47,835 bases of DNA from Bradyrhizobium sp. (GCF_004799405.1 NZ_SSMW01000001.1:1-47835), one strand, 5' to 3'. Numbered from the stretch's first letter, positions 1 through 7,463 are shown. Notes: a model not told the origin generated them from the sequence alone. Numbers and translations are program-made.

Positions 1-1820
1 TGGTGACGGAAGGCGGCAAGACCACGGTCCGGCAAATCAACTTCGTTGGCAATCAGGTTTTCGGCAAGCGTCAGCTCAGCGCCGTGATCAAGACCTCCGC
101 GACCAACGTGCTGAGCTTTCTGACCGGCGGCGATGTCTATGACCCCGATCGCGTGGCAGCCGATCGCGAGCAGCTGCGGCTGTATTATCGCAGCAAGGGC
201 TATGCCGATGCCAGTGTGCCCGCGGCCAAGGCCGAGTACGATCCGGCAACAAAGGGATTTACGCTGACGTTTGCGATTGACGAAGGCCCGCTCTATCGTT
301 TCGGCGACATCAGCGTCGTCAGCAACGTGCCGGGGCTTGATGCCGAAAAGCTTCGTCCCCTGCTCGGCGTCCGTAGCGGCGCCGTGTTCAACGGCAATGC
401 ATTGGACAAGACCACCGAAATAGTCTCGACCGAACTGGCGAAGCTCGGCTATCCATTCGCACAGGTCCTCCCCCGCCCCGCGCGCGATCCTGGCGCGCGT
501 CGCATCGGCGTCGCGTTCGTCATCGACCAGGGCCCGAGGACCTATGTCGAGCGCATCGAGATTCATGGCAATATCCGCACCCGCGGCTATGTGATCCGGC
601 GCGAATTCGACATCGCCGAAGGCGATGCCTACAACAAGACGCTGATCGATCGTGCCGAGCGGCACCTCAAGAACCTGAACTATTTCAAGTCGGTCAAGAT
701 TTCGCCGCTACCGGGCTCGGCGCCGGATCGTGTCATTCTCGATGTCGAGGTTACCGAGCAGTCGACCGGTGACTTCAATATTGCCGGGGGTTACTCGACG
801 ACCGACGGCTGGCTTGGCGAGGTCAAGCTCGGCGACAGCAACTTCCTGGGCACCGGCGTGGCGTTGAAGTCTTCCGTGACCTACGGCCAGTACGCGCGCG
901 GGATCGATCTGTCGGCATCGGAGCCGTATTTCCTCGGCACCCGCGTCTCGGCCGGCATCGAGCTTTACGGCAGGCAGAGTGATGCGAGCCCGTACCAGTC
1001 TTACGGTACCCAAACCTATGGCGCGACGATGCAGTTCGGCACGCCGCTGACCGAGCAGATCGGAGTGCAATATCGCTATTCGATCTACAATCAGGACGTA
1101 ACGCTCGATCCGACTTCGCTGGCCGCCGCTCCTTCGTTGGCGATCCAGCAAGCCGCACTCGCCGGTCCGCAGTGGGTGTCCGCGGTCGGCGATACCGTCA
1201 CCTACAGCACGCTGGACGACAATAAAAACCCGAGCAGCGGCATCAAATCGCAACTCACTCAGGATCTCGCCGGCCTCGGCGGCGACGTGAAATTCCTGCG
1301 CACCACCGAGGATGCGCGGTACTACACACCGATCAACGATGACGTCGTCAGCCTGGTCCGCGCCCAGGGCGGTTACATCACCGGCTGGGGAGGACAGCAG
1401 GTGCCGCTGCTCAACAGCTTCTTCGGCGGCCCGACGTTGGTGCGCGGATTTGCGCCCTACGGCTTCGGGCCACGCGACCTCACGCCGGGCACCACCATGG
1501 ATAATGTCGGCGGCAGCATGTACTGGGCGACGACGGCGGAATTGCAGAGCGCCATTCCCGGCATACCCCAGGAATACGGCCTCAAGGCTTCGGCTTTCGT
1601 CGACGCCGGCAGCGTCTTTCACTACGGCGGACCGACGACATTTCCAGGTTCCGCACAATCGTTGCAGGTCGCCAACGCCAACATCGTGCGTTCTTCGGTC
1701 GGGGTGGGTTTGACCTGGGCTTCGCCGTTCGGTGCGCTGACCGTCAACTACGCGGTGCCGCTGACGAAAGCCGCCTACGACGTGGTCCAGCCGTTCAGCT
1801 TTGGCGCAGGACCGTTCTGA
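1..1820 (+). CDS. BamA-family outer membrane assembly factor, 5'-truncated by window edge
   Basis: Inserts beta-barrel proteins into the outer membrane (Omp85 family). About three POTRA-type repeats are visible in the first ~250 residues of the readable frame, followed by a C-terminal barrel of about 350 residues. The conserved lid-lock motif VRGF lies near residue 480 (counting from base 3), after FFGGPTL, and the protein ends in the usual aromatic residue (GPF). BamA is usually about 800 residues, so roughly 200 N-terminal residues should lie left of the window. The GTG at base 3 is unlikely to be the real start. The gene is followed by a toxin-antitoxin locus rather than lpxD, which suggests a paralog of the canonical bamA. 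TamA is an alternative, but the POTRA and barrel sequence looks closer to BamA. Confidence 0.88.
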   Translation, partial: VTEGGKTTVRQINFVGNQVFGKRQLSAVIKTSATNVLSFLTGGDVYDPDRVAADREQLRLYYRSKGYADASVPAAKAEYDPATKGFTLTFAIDEGPLYRFGDISVVSNVPGLDAEKLRPLLGVRSGAVFNGNALDKTTEIVSTELAKLGYPFAQVLPRPARDPGARRIGVAFVIDQGPRTYVERIEIHGNIRTRGYVIRREFDIAEGDAYNKTLIDRAERHLKNLNYFKSVKISPLPGSAPDRVILDVEVTEQSTGDFNIAGGYSTTDGWLGEVKLGDSNFLGTGVALKSSVTYGQYARGIDLSASEPYFLGTRVSAGIELYGRQSDASPYQSYGTQTYGATMQFGTPLTEQIGVQYRYSIYNQDVTLDPTSLAAAPSLAIQQAALAGPQWVSAVGDTVTYSTLDDNKNPSSGIKSQLTQDLAGLGGDVKFLRTTEDARYYTPINDDVVSLVRAQGGYITGWGGQQVPLLNSFFGGPTLVRGFAPYGFGPRDLTPGTTMDNVGGSMYWATTAELQSAIPGIPQEYGLKASAFVDAGSVFHYGGPTTFPGSAQSLQVANANIVRSSVGVGLTWASPFGALTVNYAVPLTKAAYDVVQPFSFGAGPF

Positions 1821-1847
1821 ACGCCTTGCCGCCTGCTCCTGCAGCAA

Positions 1848-1876
1848 TTGACGCGTGTATCATGGTATGATACATA
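1848..1876 (+). promoter_or_regulatory. HigBA promoter with palindromic operator
   Basis: A -35 box TTGACG (1848-1853) and a -10 box TACATA (1871-1876) are separated by exactly 17 bases. The perfect palindrome TGTATCATGGTATGATACA (1856-1874; 8-bp arms, 3-bp centre) fills the spacer and overlaps the -10 box. Antitoxin autorepression at such a site is typical of higBA loci. The predicted transcription start falls at about the toxin ATG at 1883, so the message may be leaderless. Confidence 0.72.
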
Positions 1877-1882
1877 TCTGAA

Positions 1883-2159
1883 ATGATCAAGAGCTTCCGG
1901 GATAGTCAGACCGAGGATGCTTTCAACGGTGTCGTGCGCAAAGGCTTTCCGGCAGATCTGATCAAAATTGTCCGCCGCAAGCTCCGTTACCTGGATGCGG
2001 CGGTTTTATTGGGTGATCTCAAGGCCCGGCAATCGTTTGGAAGCACTGAAAGACGACAGGACCGGACAGCACTCGATCCGCGTTAACGACCAATTCCGTA
2101 TCTGCTTCATCTGGACGAACGAAGGACCGACCAACGTCGAATTTACCGACTATCATTAG
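1883..2159 (+). pseudogene. higB: HigB-type (RelE superfamily) toxin, frameshifted
   Basis: HigB toxins are ribosome-dependent mRNA endonucleases. The first reading frame gives MIKSFRDSQTEDAF and continues to [12 protein letters not shown]. The match then jumps to another frame at about 2025-2035 and gives [19 protein letters not shown] followed by the family ending FTDYH. Read alone, each frame encodes only about 65 residues. Joined, they cover a normal HigB of about 92 residues. A small indel in the loop before PGNRLEAL has therefore broken the gene, or the base call is wrong. It lies directly downstream of the palindromic promoter and 29 bases upstream of the intact antitoxin gene. Confidence 0.8.
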
Positions 2160-2188
2160 CAATGACCGGACGATCAGGGGTTTGAAAA

Positions 2189-2500
2189 ATGGCAAAAAAA
2201 TCCAGAAGACTCGCTCCACTGCACCCCGGTGAGGTTTTACGGGAGGAATTCCTGATCCCACTGAAAATGTCGGCTGGGGCATTGGCCAGGGTTTGTGGCG
2301 TACCGAGAACCCGCATCGAACGGCTGGCTAGCGAAGAAACCAGCGTCACCGCAGATACGGCGCTTCGATTGTCGAAAGCGTTCGGGACTACGGCGGCACT
2401 TTGGTTGAACCTGCAAAATGCTTATGACGTTCAAATCGCGGAACGCGAAATCGGAAATCAGCTAAAAAATATAGAGCCCGTGACCGGGCACGCTGCATAA
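2189..2500 (+). CDS. higA: HigA-type antitoxin, XRE family
   Basis: This 103-residue DNA-binding antitoxin should neutralise HigB and repress the shared promoter. The N-terminal LHPGEVLREEFL motif (about residues 11-22) is diagnostic of HigA. An XRE helix-turn-helix follows (about residues 28-65, LARVCGVPRTRIERL), then the conserved ALWLNLQNAYD segment (about 70-80). It is full length and uninterrupted, unlike the toxin before it. The protein may persist as a stand-alone repressor of the 1856-1874 palindrome. Confidence 0.88.
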   Translation: MAKKSRRLAPLHPGEVLREEFLIPLKMSAGALARVCGVPRTRIERLASEETSVTADTALRLSKAFGTTAALWLNLQNAYDVQIAEREIGNQLKNIEPVTGHAA

Positions 2501-2562
2501 ATGCTCCGTTGCATGGCAGCAGAAACGACCGGTAAGTTCATCGTGCCGGTTATTTTAAGCTG

Positions 2563-2688
2563 CTATTCGCCGATCGAGTATTGTTGCGCCGGGCGGGAAA
2601 TCCCGCCCGAAACCTGCGAAGCGATCAGGAATGCTGCGATGACGGCCGGTACGCTGATGAACCTTAAGAATTGATCCAGTGAAAGCAT
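2563..2688 (-). CDS. Small single-pass membrane peptide, 41 aa
   Basis: I do not recognise a named family. The frame starts MLSLDQFLRFISVPAVIAAF, which contains one hydrophobic segment (about residues 8-25), and ends in a short polar tail (QQYSIGE). A good Shine-Dalgarno, GGGGGAC, sits about 8 bases before this ATG. A longer upstream extension in the same frame lacks such a site and has no protein-like character. It lies 35 bases downstream of another micro-ORF on the same strand, so the two are probably co-transcribed. Confidence 0.5.
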   Translation of the reverse strand: MLSLDQFLRFISVPAVIAAFLIASQVSGGISRPAQQYSIGE

Positions 2689-2723
2689 GACTGTCGTCCC
2701 CCAATGGCCCCGTAAGGGCAACC

Positions 2724-2834
2724 TCAATCCGCGCCTTGCGCCATCTGCTGACCGTGGGTCAGAACCTGATCGGTCCAGGCCGCTCCGGAAATCGTGAGCA
2801 GCGCGAGAATCGTGATGACGGCGAGCGTTTTCAT
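2724..2834 (-). CDS. Small exported peptide, 36 aa
   Basis: Unrecognised. The predicted peptide begins MKTLAVITILALLTISGAAW, a textbook short signal peptide or membrane anchor (basic residue, hydrophobic core, small residues near 17-19). A polar tail ending QQMAQGAD follows. There is no strong ribosome-binding site, so the call rests on the sequence character and on the neighbouring 41-residue peptide on the same strand. After signal cleavage only about 17 residues would remain. Confidence 0.42.
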   Translation of the reverse strand: MKTLAVITILALLTISGAAWTDQVLTHGQQMAQGAD

Positions 2835-2981
2835 GGAAAGATCGTCGTTTTCGATTGTGGCCGAAAACGTCAGAGCTCGGCGCATTTTCAGGACAAACCA
2901 GGGAAAACATCGTGACCACGCGGGCTGGTCCGCGCCGACACGCTGTGTTAGCCGTCACCAGGTCGGCGGTGGTGGGGAACC

Positions 2982-3617
2982 ATGATCGAAGCTGTGATCT
3001 GGGATTTCGGCGGTGTGCTCACCAGTTCACCTTTCGAGGCATTTGCCCGATTTGAGATCGAGCGCGGGCTGCCCGCCGACATCATCCGACGCACCAACGC
3101 CACCAATCATTGGGAAAATGCCTGGGCCAGGTTCGAGCGCGCCGAAGTGGACCTTGAGGCATTCGATCAGTTGTTCGCGGCGGAATCGCGCGCTCTGGGC
3201 GCGGAAGTTCGAGGCAAGGACGTGTTGCCGCTGCTATCGGGGGATTTGCGGCCCGAGATGGTCGAAGCACTCCGGCGTGTGAAGGCCCGGTTCAAGACCG
3301 GCTGCATCACCAACAACCTTCCCGCCAACGCCATTGGCAGCATGGCCGGTCGCTCGCTCTATATCGCCGAGGTGATGGCGCTGTTCGATCATGTCATCGA
3401 GTCTGCAAAAAACGGTCTCAGGAAACCCGATCCCCGCATCTATCAGATGATGGTCACCGCACTCGGTGTCGATCCCGAACATTGCGTCTATCTGGACGAT
3501 CTGGGTGTCAACCTGAAGCCGGCGCGCCAGATGGGCATGACCACCATCAAGGTGCTCAGTGCGCCGCAAGCGATAGCCGAACTTGAGACGGCGACGGGAT
3601 TGTCGCTGAAGCCGTAG
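2982..3617 (+). CDS. HAD-superfamily hydrolase (subfamily IA)
   Basis: Probable phosphatase or related hydrolase, 211 residues; the substrate cannot be told from sequence. All four HAD motifs are visible. Motif I is WDFGGVL with the nucleophile Asp8. Motif II is ITNN at about residues 109-112. The motif III lysine is in RKPDP (Lys148). Motif IV is the acidic pair in YLDDLGVN (about 172-173). The alpha-helical cap lies between residues ~15 and ~85. It resembles the HAD domain linked to ACAD10-type proteins. The ATG at 2982 has a purine-rich upstream stretch and begins exactly at motif I. Confidence 0.85.
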   Translation: MIEAVIWDFGGVLTSSPFEAFARFEIERGLPADIIRRTNATNHWENAWARFERAEVDLEAFDQLFAAESRALGAEVRGKDVLPLLSGDLRPEMVEALRRVKARFKTGCITNNLPANAIGSMAGRSLYIAEVMALFDHVIESAKNGLRKPDPRIYQMMVTALGVDPEHCVYLDDLGVNLKPARQMGMTTIKVLSAPQAIAELETATGLSLKP

Positions 3618-3784
3618 GCACAACAGAAAGCTCAAGAGCGGTCATTCACGTCCCGCGGACGCCCCGCAACGCGCGGCGATATGCGCGTGCGTCTCGGTAA
3701 AAGAACTCAATCCGGGCGTGCGCCGGACGACGTGAGGACAGTGTCGGCTCAAGTCCGCGGGGGGTTGCCCAGCCCCCGGCAAAG

Positions 3785-4336
3785 CTAGTTCCGCTCCGTC
3801 GCAAATCCATAGATCAGCGCCAGCCGGTCCAGGCATTCGCGAGACCGCTTGGCGAAATAGTCGATCCAGCGCTGGCCGGGCGCGCTGCGGCGCTGGCCGA
3901 TCTGCTCCATGGTCAGTCCGAGGACCAGCACCTCGTGCACCGGCGCCGAGCCGTCGGCGCCGAGTTCGCGCTCAACGCGGTTAAGCCGCAGCACGGCCTT
4001 GCGCTGGCTTTCGGTGATCGGTTCGCGCATCCTTGCGCCATCGACATATTCCCGGGTGGGATCGACCGCCTGCGGACCGCGCTCGGCTCGCTCCCAGTCG
4101 TTCTGAAAGGCCCGCCCGCCCTGGTATTGCGCCTCGTCGATGTGACGATGCGCGTGCAGCCTGCCCAAGGGATCGTTACGGATCGAGCGCAGCGTGACGA
4201 TCTTGTCGCCCGGCTCCAGCCCCAGGGGATCGTCGACCTCGACCGCCGCCACTTCCGCGTTTCGCAGTAAATCGCGGGCGCGACGGTCGTGAACCTTCGC
4301 CGGGTTGTGGGGTTTGTTGCGTCTGGCGCGTGCCAT
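3785..4336 (-). CDS. Conserved protein paired with a GcrA-like regulator (possible DUF6456-type)
   Basis: A protein of 183 residues with a basic N-terminus (MARARRNKPHNPAKVHD). The C-terminal half is RNDPLGRLHAHRHIDEAQYQ, a hydrophilic linker, then a helical segment (LTMEQIGQ near residues 150-157) and an R/Y-rich end. The layout resembles small phage-associated DNA-binding proteins next to gcrA-like genes in Bradyrhizobium. The family name is my impression only. A longer in-frame start at 4408 would overlap the upstream gene by 59 bases, so I prefer this ATG. It is probably translated from the same message as the GcrA-like gene, 13 bases upstream. Confidence 0.6.
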   Translation of the reverse strand: MARARRNKPHNPAKVHDRRARDLLRNAEVAAVEVDDPLGLEPGDKIVTLRSIRNDPLGRLHAHRHIDEAQYQGGRAFQNDWERAERGPQAVDPTREYVDGARMREPITESQRKAVLRLNRVERELGADGSAPVHEVLVLGLTMEQIGQRRSAPGQRWIDYFAKRSRECLDRLALIYGFATERN

Positions 4337-4349
4337 GCTGATGTACTCC

Positions 4350-4931
4350 CTAAAACGACGGATATCCGAAAAAGCATTGCGGCAACGTCGATTCGGTCGA
4401 CCTTTCATGGCGCTCCACGATCGTCAGCAGGATCCGGTCGGCCGCCCTTTCCGACGCCGTCCCGGGGCCGACGCTGAGGTCAAAATGCGCCGCGCAGTAA
4501 CTCGAGCCCGGATGCCGCGGATGACCGCAGAAGGTGATGGCTTCACCCTCCTCGTCGCCGCCATAGGGGTAGCGGCAGTCGTCGCATTCGAGCTCCAGCA
4601 GCGACAGACGACGCGGGACGACGTCGGCGCAACGAAGCGGGGCGGTCTCGGTGGCTTTGAAGACCGGTGGCGGCCGCCAGGGTTTCGAGTTGGCGCGCTC
4701 ATGGATTCGATGAAGCCTTGTCGTTTCGGTTATCGAAGCCGACGCGGTCCCGCCCCGCGATTGGCGGGCGCCAGCAAGTGCCATTCGCGTGGCGCGGCCG
4801 AGCACTGCGCTGCGGGTATAGGACGTCTTGAATTTCACGTTGATGGCGTAGATGATAGCGGAAAAGGACATTCCCCTCGCGAAATATTCGCACAATGCCT
4901 TCGAATGCGCCGGCGCCCAGTTGGATTGCAT
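4350..4931 (-). CDS. GcrA-family transcriptional regulator (non-canonical copy)
   Basis: GcrA is the alphaproteobacterial cell-cycle factor that activates sigma-70 promoters at methylated GANTC sites. The 193-residue product has the family's N-terminal HTH region (about residues 5-52, with the SAVLGRATRMAL recognition-helix-like stretch). Its C-terminal cysteine-rich module has CDDCRYPYGG, then FCGHPRHPG and YCAAHFDL. The C-terminus is extended and divergent from chromosomal GcrA. The neighbourhood (divergent S24 repressor, companion protein) looks phage-derived, so this is probably an accessory paralog rather than the essential gcrA. Confidence 0.8.
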   Translation of the reverse strand: MQSNWAPAHSKALCEYFARGMSFSAIIYAINVKFKTSYTRSAVLGRATRMALAGARQSRGGTASASITETTRLHRIHERANSKPWRPPPVFKATETAPLRCADVVPRRLSLLELECDDCRYPYGGDEEGEAITFCGHPRHPGSSYCAAHFDLSVGPGTASERAADRILLTIVERHERSTESTLPQCFFGYPSF

Positions 4932-5006
4932 GCGTTTCCCCGCCTTTTTGCCAAATTCCCAATAATGCGGGCCACCATGGTCCGGGTCGCTCCCGTCATA
5001 TTTCTT

Positions 5007-5077
5007 ATATTCCGAAAACTAAGTCAAGCGTTATTTACGATAATCGGAATTGCTATTGCTTCTGCAATTCGGAATAT
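5007..5077 (+). promoter_or_regulatory. Putative repressor operators and promoter between divergent regulators
   Basis: The 10-bp sequence ATATTCCGAA (5007-5016) recurs as its exact inverse TTCGGAATAT (5068-5077), and a partial third copy AATCGGAAT sits at 5042-5050. A plausible promoter for the S24 repressor, TTGCTA (5050-5055), 17 bases, AATATA (5073-5078), overlaps the third site. This arrangement suggests autoregulation by the neighbouring repressor and perhaps control of the divergent gcrA-like gene. The promoter call is weaker than the repeat itself. Confidence 0.55.
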
Positions 5078-5108
5078 AGGTCTTCTGAAATTCGTAAAGG
5101 ATGCTGCC

Positions 5109-5729
5109 ATGCTGGACGCCAAGATGATCGAACGGGGACTGAAGAAGACGGGCAAGAGCAAGGGCGGCCTGGCAAAGGTCATGGGTGTCCGTCCGGGCGC
5201 GGTTTCGGAGATCCTGTCGGGAATCCGCCTGATCAAGGCCAGCGAAATCCAGCCCATCACGGACTATCTGGAGCTGAATTCGGTGCCGATCATGGGTCGG
5301 GTCGGCGCAGGCGCGGTGATCGAGCCGGAACACGAGCAGGTTCCCCCCGAAGGTCTGGGCGACGTCGAACTGCCGTTCCCGTTTGCGGAGGAAACCATCG
5401 CCTTTGAAGTGGCCGGCGATTCCATGCTGCCGAAATACGAAAGCGGCGACATCATCGTGGTGTACAGGGAGCAGCGTCACCCCTTGGCGAGCTTCTACGG
5501 GGAAGAAGCCGCCGTCAGGCTCAAGACCGGCGAGCGTTACCTCAAGACCATCGAGCGGGGGAAATCCTCCAGCCTCGTCAACCTCACCAGCTTCAACGCT
5601 AAGCCGATCAACGGGGTTAAGCTGGAATGGATCGGGGAGATTTGCGTTACGCTCCCCAGAGGCCAGATCGCGCGGTTGCGGGCCAAGACCGCCACCCGGT
5701 CGCGCAAGGCGGCCAAGGCATCGAAATGA
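5109..5729 (+). CDS. S24-family (LexA/CI-like) transcriptional repressor
   Basis: A phage-type repressor of 206 residues. An HTH domain occupies about residues 8-48 (KSKGGLAKVMGVRPGAVSEI). A linker with an Ala-Gly pair (RVGAGAV, ~64-70) follows, the type of bond cleaved in RecA-stimulated self-proteolysis. The peptidase domain has the catalytic serine in GDSMLPKYESGD (Ser105) and a candidate general-base lysine near 139-146 (RLKTGERYLKTI). The ATG at 5109 follows AAAGGA at a suitable distance and starts the HTH domain. An upstream in-frame extension to 4305 is non-coding, because it reads antisense through the GcrA-like gene. Inference: it represses promoters at the ATATTCCGAA sites. Confidence 0.88.
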   Translation: MLDAKMIERGLKKTGKSKGGLAKVMGVRPGAVSEILSGIRLIKASEIQPITDYLELNSVPIMGRVGAGAVIEPEHEQVPPEGLGDVELPFPFAEETIAFEVAGDSMLPKYESGDIIVVYREQRHPLASFYGEEAAVRLKTGERYLKTIERGKSSSLVNLTSFNAKPINGVKLEWIGEICVTLPRGQIARLRAKTATRSRKAAKASK

Positions 5730-5880
5730 GCGCGTGACGTGATTCGCGCCGGCCCAGGGTCCGAGCTCGGAACGTCGCCCCCTAATTTCTCTTTTTCAGA
5801 ATTTTGTACTTGATTTGATTCTGATTCCCGGAAATAACTCCATTGGGGCGGCAACCGGCCCCGCGCGATGGAGAGTTCCC

Positions 5881-6156
5881 ATGCAGTACTTCGTTGTGAT
5901 GATCGATTACGGGCGGCGCGGACGCGAAGCCGTGGTCGATCCCGAGATCACGCGGCGCGAAGTCGTCTCGCGCGTCGCGTCCGGCGAATATAAAAACATC
6001 TGCTTCATTCACGAAATCGCGGATTCAGCCGTCGACGATATCACCGTCGAGATTCTGGCCGAGGCCGCCGTTCCCGAAATTCCGGCGAGCGGCACCGATC
6101 CGCAAGCCAGCCGTTTCGACCATGTCCGCGATCTCAGAAAACATGAAATGGCGTGA
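5881..6156 (+). CDS. Small conserved hypothetical protein, 91 aa
   Basis: Not assigned to a family. It begins MQYFVVMIDYGRRGREAVVD, contains SGEYKNICFIHEI around residues 40-52, and ends in an acidic/polar tail. The mix of short beta-like hydrophobic runs and charged residues suggests a soluble globular domain. The ATG lies 4 bases after a GGAGAG Shine-Dalgarno. It lies 151 bases after the S24 repressor, and the intervening stretch contains ATTCCCGGAAAT, which loosely resembles the proposed operator. A rho-independent terminator lies about 160 bases downstream. Confidence 0.68.
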   Translation: MQYFVVMIDYGRRGREAVVDPEITRREVVSRVASGEYKNICFIHEIADSAVDDITVEILAEAAVPEIPASGTDPQASRFDHVRDLRKHEMA

Positions 6157-6314
6157 TCGACGCCAAGCCGGGCGCCGGTACTATCGATGAAGCGGATTCT
6201 CCTCTTAACAGCGCGCCGCGACCCGATTGTGAACCAGATCACATTCGCCCATTCCGGACTGGGCAACAATGCACCTACCGGATGGCGCAAGCCGATTTCA
6301 ATATCCGGGCACGG

Positions 6315-6359
6315 CAAGGCCGCTTGAGCGTCATATTCCGCCGGCGGCCTTGTTTTTTT
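6315..6359 (+). terminator. Rho-independent terminator
   Basis: Perfect 9-bp arms CAAGGCCGC (6315-6323) and GCGGCCTTG (6344-6352) enclose a 20-base loop and are followed by seven T residues. It would end transcripts entering from the 91-residue hypothetical gene upstream. I see no other convincing gene in the 380 bases between that gene and the RHH gene at 6537. Confidence 0.75.
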
Positions 6360-6536
6360 CGCAGGATTGGCCCGCAAGCCCCCGATATCGGCCGGCCTCT
6401 CGCAGCCTGGTGATTTGCGGTTCGTCATGGCAGTGTTCGCATCGGCCCAATCCGCCGCGCGCGATTGAACCTGCGGAACTATCTTTGGCCGGCCGGCTTG
6501 AATATTGTCGAGGCGCCAGCGCGGGAGACATGACGC

Positions 6537-6755
6537 GTGCGTAAATTGATCGCCTTCGACGACGACACCTTCGACAAGCTGAAGCAGTTGGGGCGCGACC
6601 GGATGGCGACCATCCAGGAGCTGGCGGATGAAGCGTTCGCCGACCTGCTCAGGAAACACGGCATTCCCATCGATCTCAAGGACGCGCTCCGGAAAAGCGC
6701 ATCCTTGTCGAAAGCCTCGGTCACACCGATCTCATCAAGGAAACCGAAATCATGA
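6537..6755 (+). CDS. Small ribbon-helix-helix-like DNA-binding protein
   Basis: A protein of 72 residues starting at GTG: RKLIAFDDDTFDKLKQLGRD followed by an amphipathic pair of helices (IQELADEAFADLLRKHGIP, ~26-44). This is the beta-strand plus two-helix pattern of CopG/Arc-type RHH regulators. GGGAG lies upstream of the GTG. It resembles the island RHH protein at 17880, which also ends its second helix with LLKKHG. The stop codon overlaps the next gene's ATG (ATGA), so the two are translationally coupled. Confidence 0.6.
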   Translation: MRKLIAFDDDTFDKLKQLGRDRMATIQELADEAFADLLRKHGIPIDLKDALRKSASLSKASVTPISSRKPKS

Positions 6756-6919
6756 CCACCGATCCCGATCCATTCGAACAAGGCCAGCAAGCCGCCCGGA
6801 AGAACATTCCGGCCGAAGGCAACCCATACCGGGACGGCACCGAACAACATGCATTGTGGGCTGCCGGCCATGAAGAAGCCGCCGGCGAGGCGGAGGCCGA
6901 GGAGTCCGAGGGTAGCTGA
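6752..6919 (+). CDS. Rmf/CrpP-family small protein
   Basis: A protein of 55 residues carrying the Rmf/CrpP signature: GQQAARKN, then NPYRDGTEQHALWAAGHEEA (about residues 25-44). The family includes ribosome modulation factor, which dimerises ribosomes in stationary phase, and the plasmid-borne CrpP proteins reported in ciprofloxacin resistance. Function within the family differs, and only membership is supported here. The C-terminal tail is unusually acidic (EAEAEESEGS). It overlaps the upstream RHH gene by 4 bases and is convergent with the carbonic anhydrase gene. Confidence 0.68.
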   Translation: MTTDPDPFEQGQQAARKNIPAEGNPYRDGTEQHALWAAGHEEAAGEAEAEESEGS

Positions 6920-6932
6920 AGCGCGCGCGTCC

Positions 6933-7463
6933 TCAGCCGATTTTCTTAAGGCCTTTTTTGAACCGCGGTCCGTTCCGGATATAGGATTTAGCAGCACCTC
7001 CCATCTTTTCGACTTGCGCGGGATCGAGCGTGCGGATCACCCGCGCCGGTGCGCCGATGATCATGGAATATTCGGGAAACTGCTTGCCCTCGGTGATGAC
7101 GGATCCCGCGCCGACGATACTGCCGCGGCCGATCCTGGCGCCATTCATGATGATCGAGCCCATCCCGACCAGCGCGCCGTCCTCGATGGTGCAGCCATGC
7201 AGGATGACGTTATGCCCGACGGTGCAGGCGTTGCCGATTTTCAGCGGAAAGCCCATGTCGGTGTGGCAGGTCGAGTTGTCCTGCACGTTGGAGCCTTCGC
7301 CGATCTCGATCCATTCGTTGTCGCCGCGCAGCACCGCGCCGAACCAGACGCTGGCTGAACTTAGCAAACGAACCTTGCCGATCACCGTGGCGGTGTCGGC
7401 GATGAAATAGTTTCCGTCCCCGGGAAGATCCGGCGCCTGCCCGTCGAGTTCATAGATCGCCAT
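6933..7463 (-). CDS. Gamma-class carbonic anhydrase family protein
   Basis: Left-handed beta-helix hexapeptide-repeat protein of 176 residues (YrdA/CaiE-type). The three zinc histidines expected for gamma carbonic anhydrases are present: His67 (STCHTDMG), His84 (VGHN) and His89 (ILHG). Repeats such as IGNACTVGHN and IGRGSIVGAGSVI run through residues ~20-150, followed by a C-terminal helix. Activity may be CO2 hydration or a related metal-dependent role; many bacterial homologs are untested. Length and start are normal. It is convergent with the Rmf/CrpP-like gene. Confidence 0.9.
   Translation of the reverse strand: MAIYELDGQAPDLPGDGNYFIADTATVIGKVRLLSSASVWFGAVLRGDNEWIEIGEGSNVQDNSTCHTDMGFPLKIGNACTVGHNVILHGCTIEDGALVGMGSIIMNGARIGRGSIVGAGSVITEGKQFPEYSMIIGAPARVIRTLDPAQVEKMGGAAKSYIRNGPRFKKGLKKIG

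Noticed and set aside
708..1847. A 379-codon open frame antisense to the BamA-family gene
   Set aside because: It is a shadow of a high-GC coding region: Arg-rich translation, no domain, and full overlap with a recognisable protein.
2020..2040. Programmed ribosomal frameshift in the HigB toxin
   Set aside because: No X-XXY-YYZ slippery heptamer or following stem is visible at the frame change. A simple indel explains it.
4305..5108. N-terminal extension of the S24 repressor frame
   Set aside because: The extension reads antisense through the GcrA-like gene and across the operator region. A good ribosome site and the HTH domain begin at 5109.
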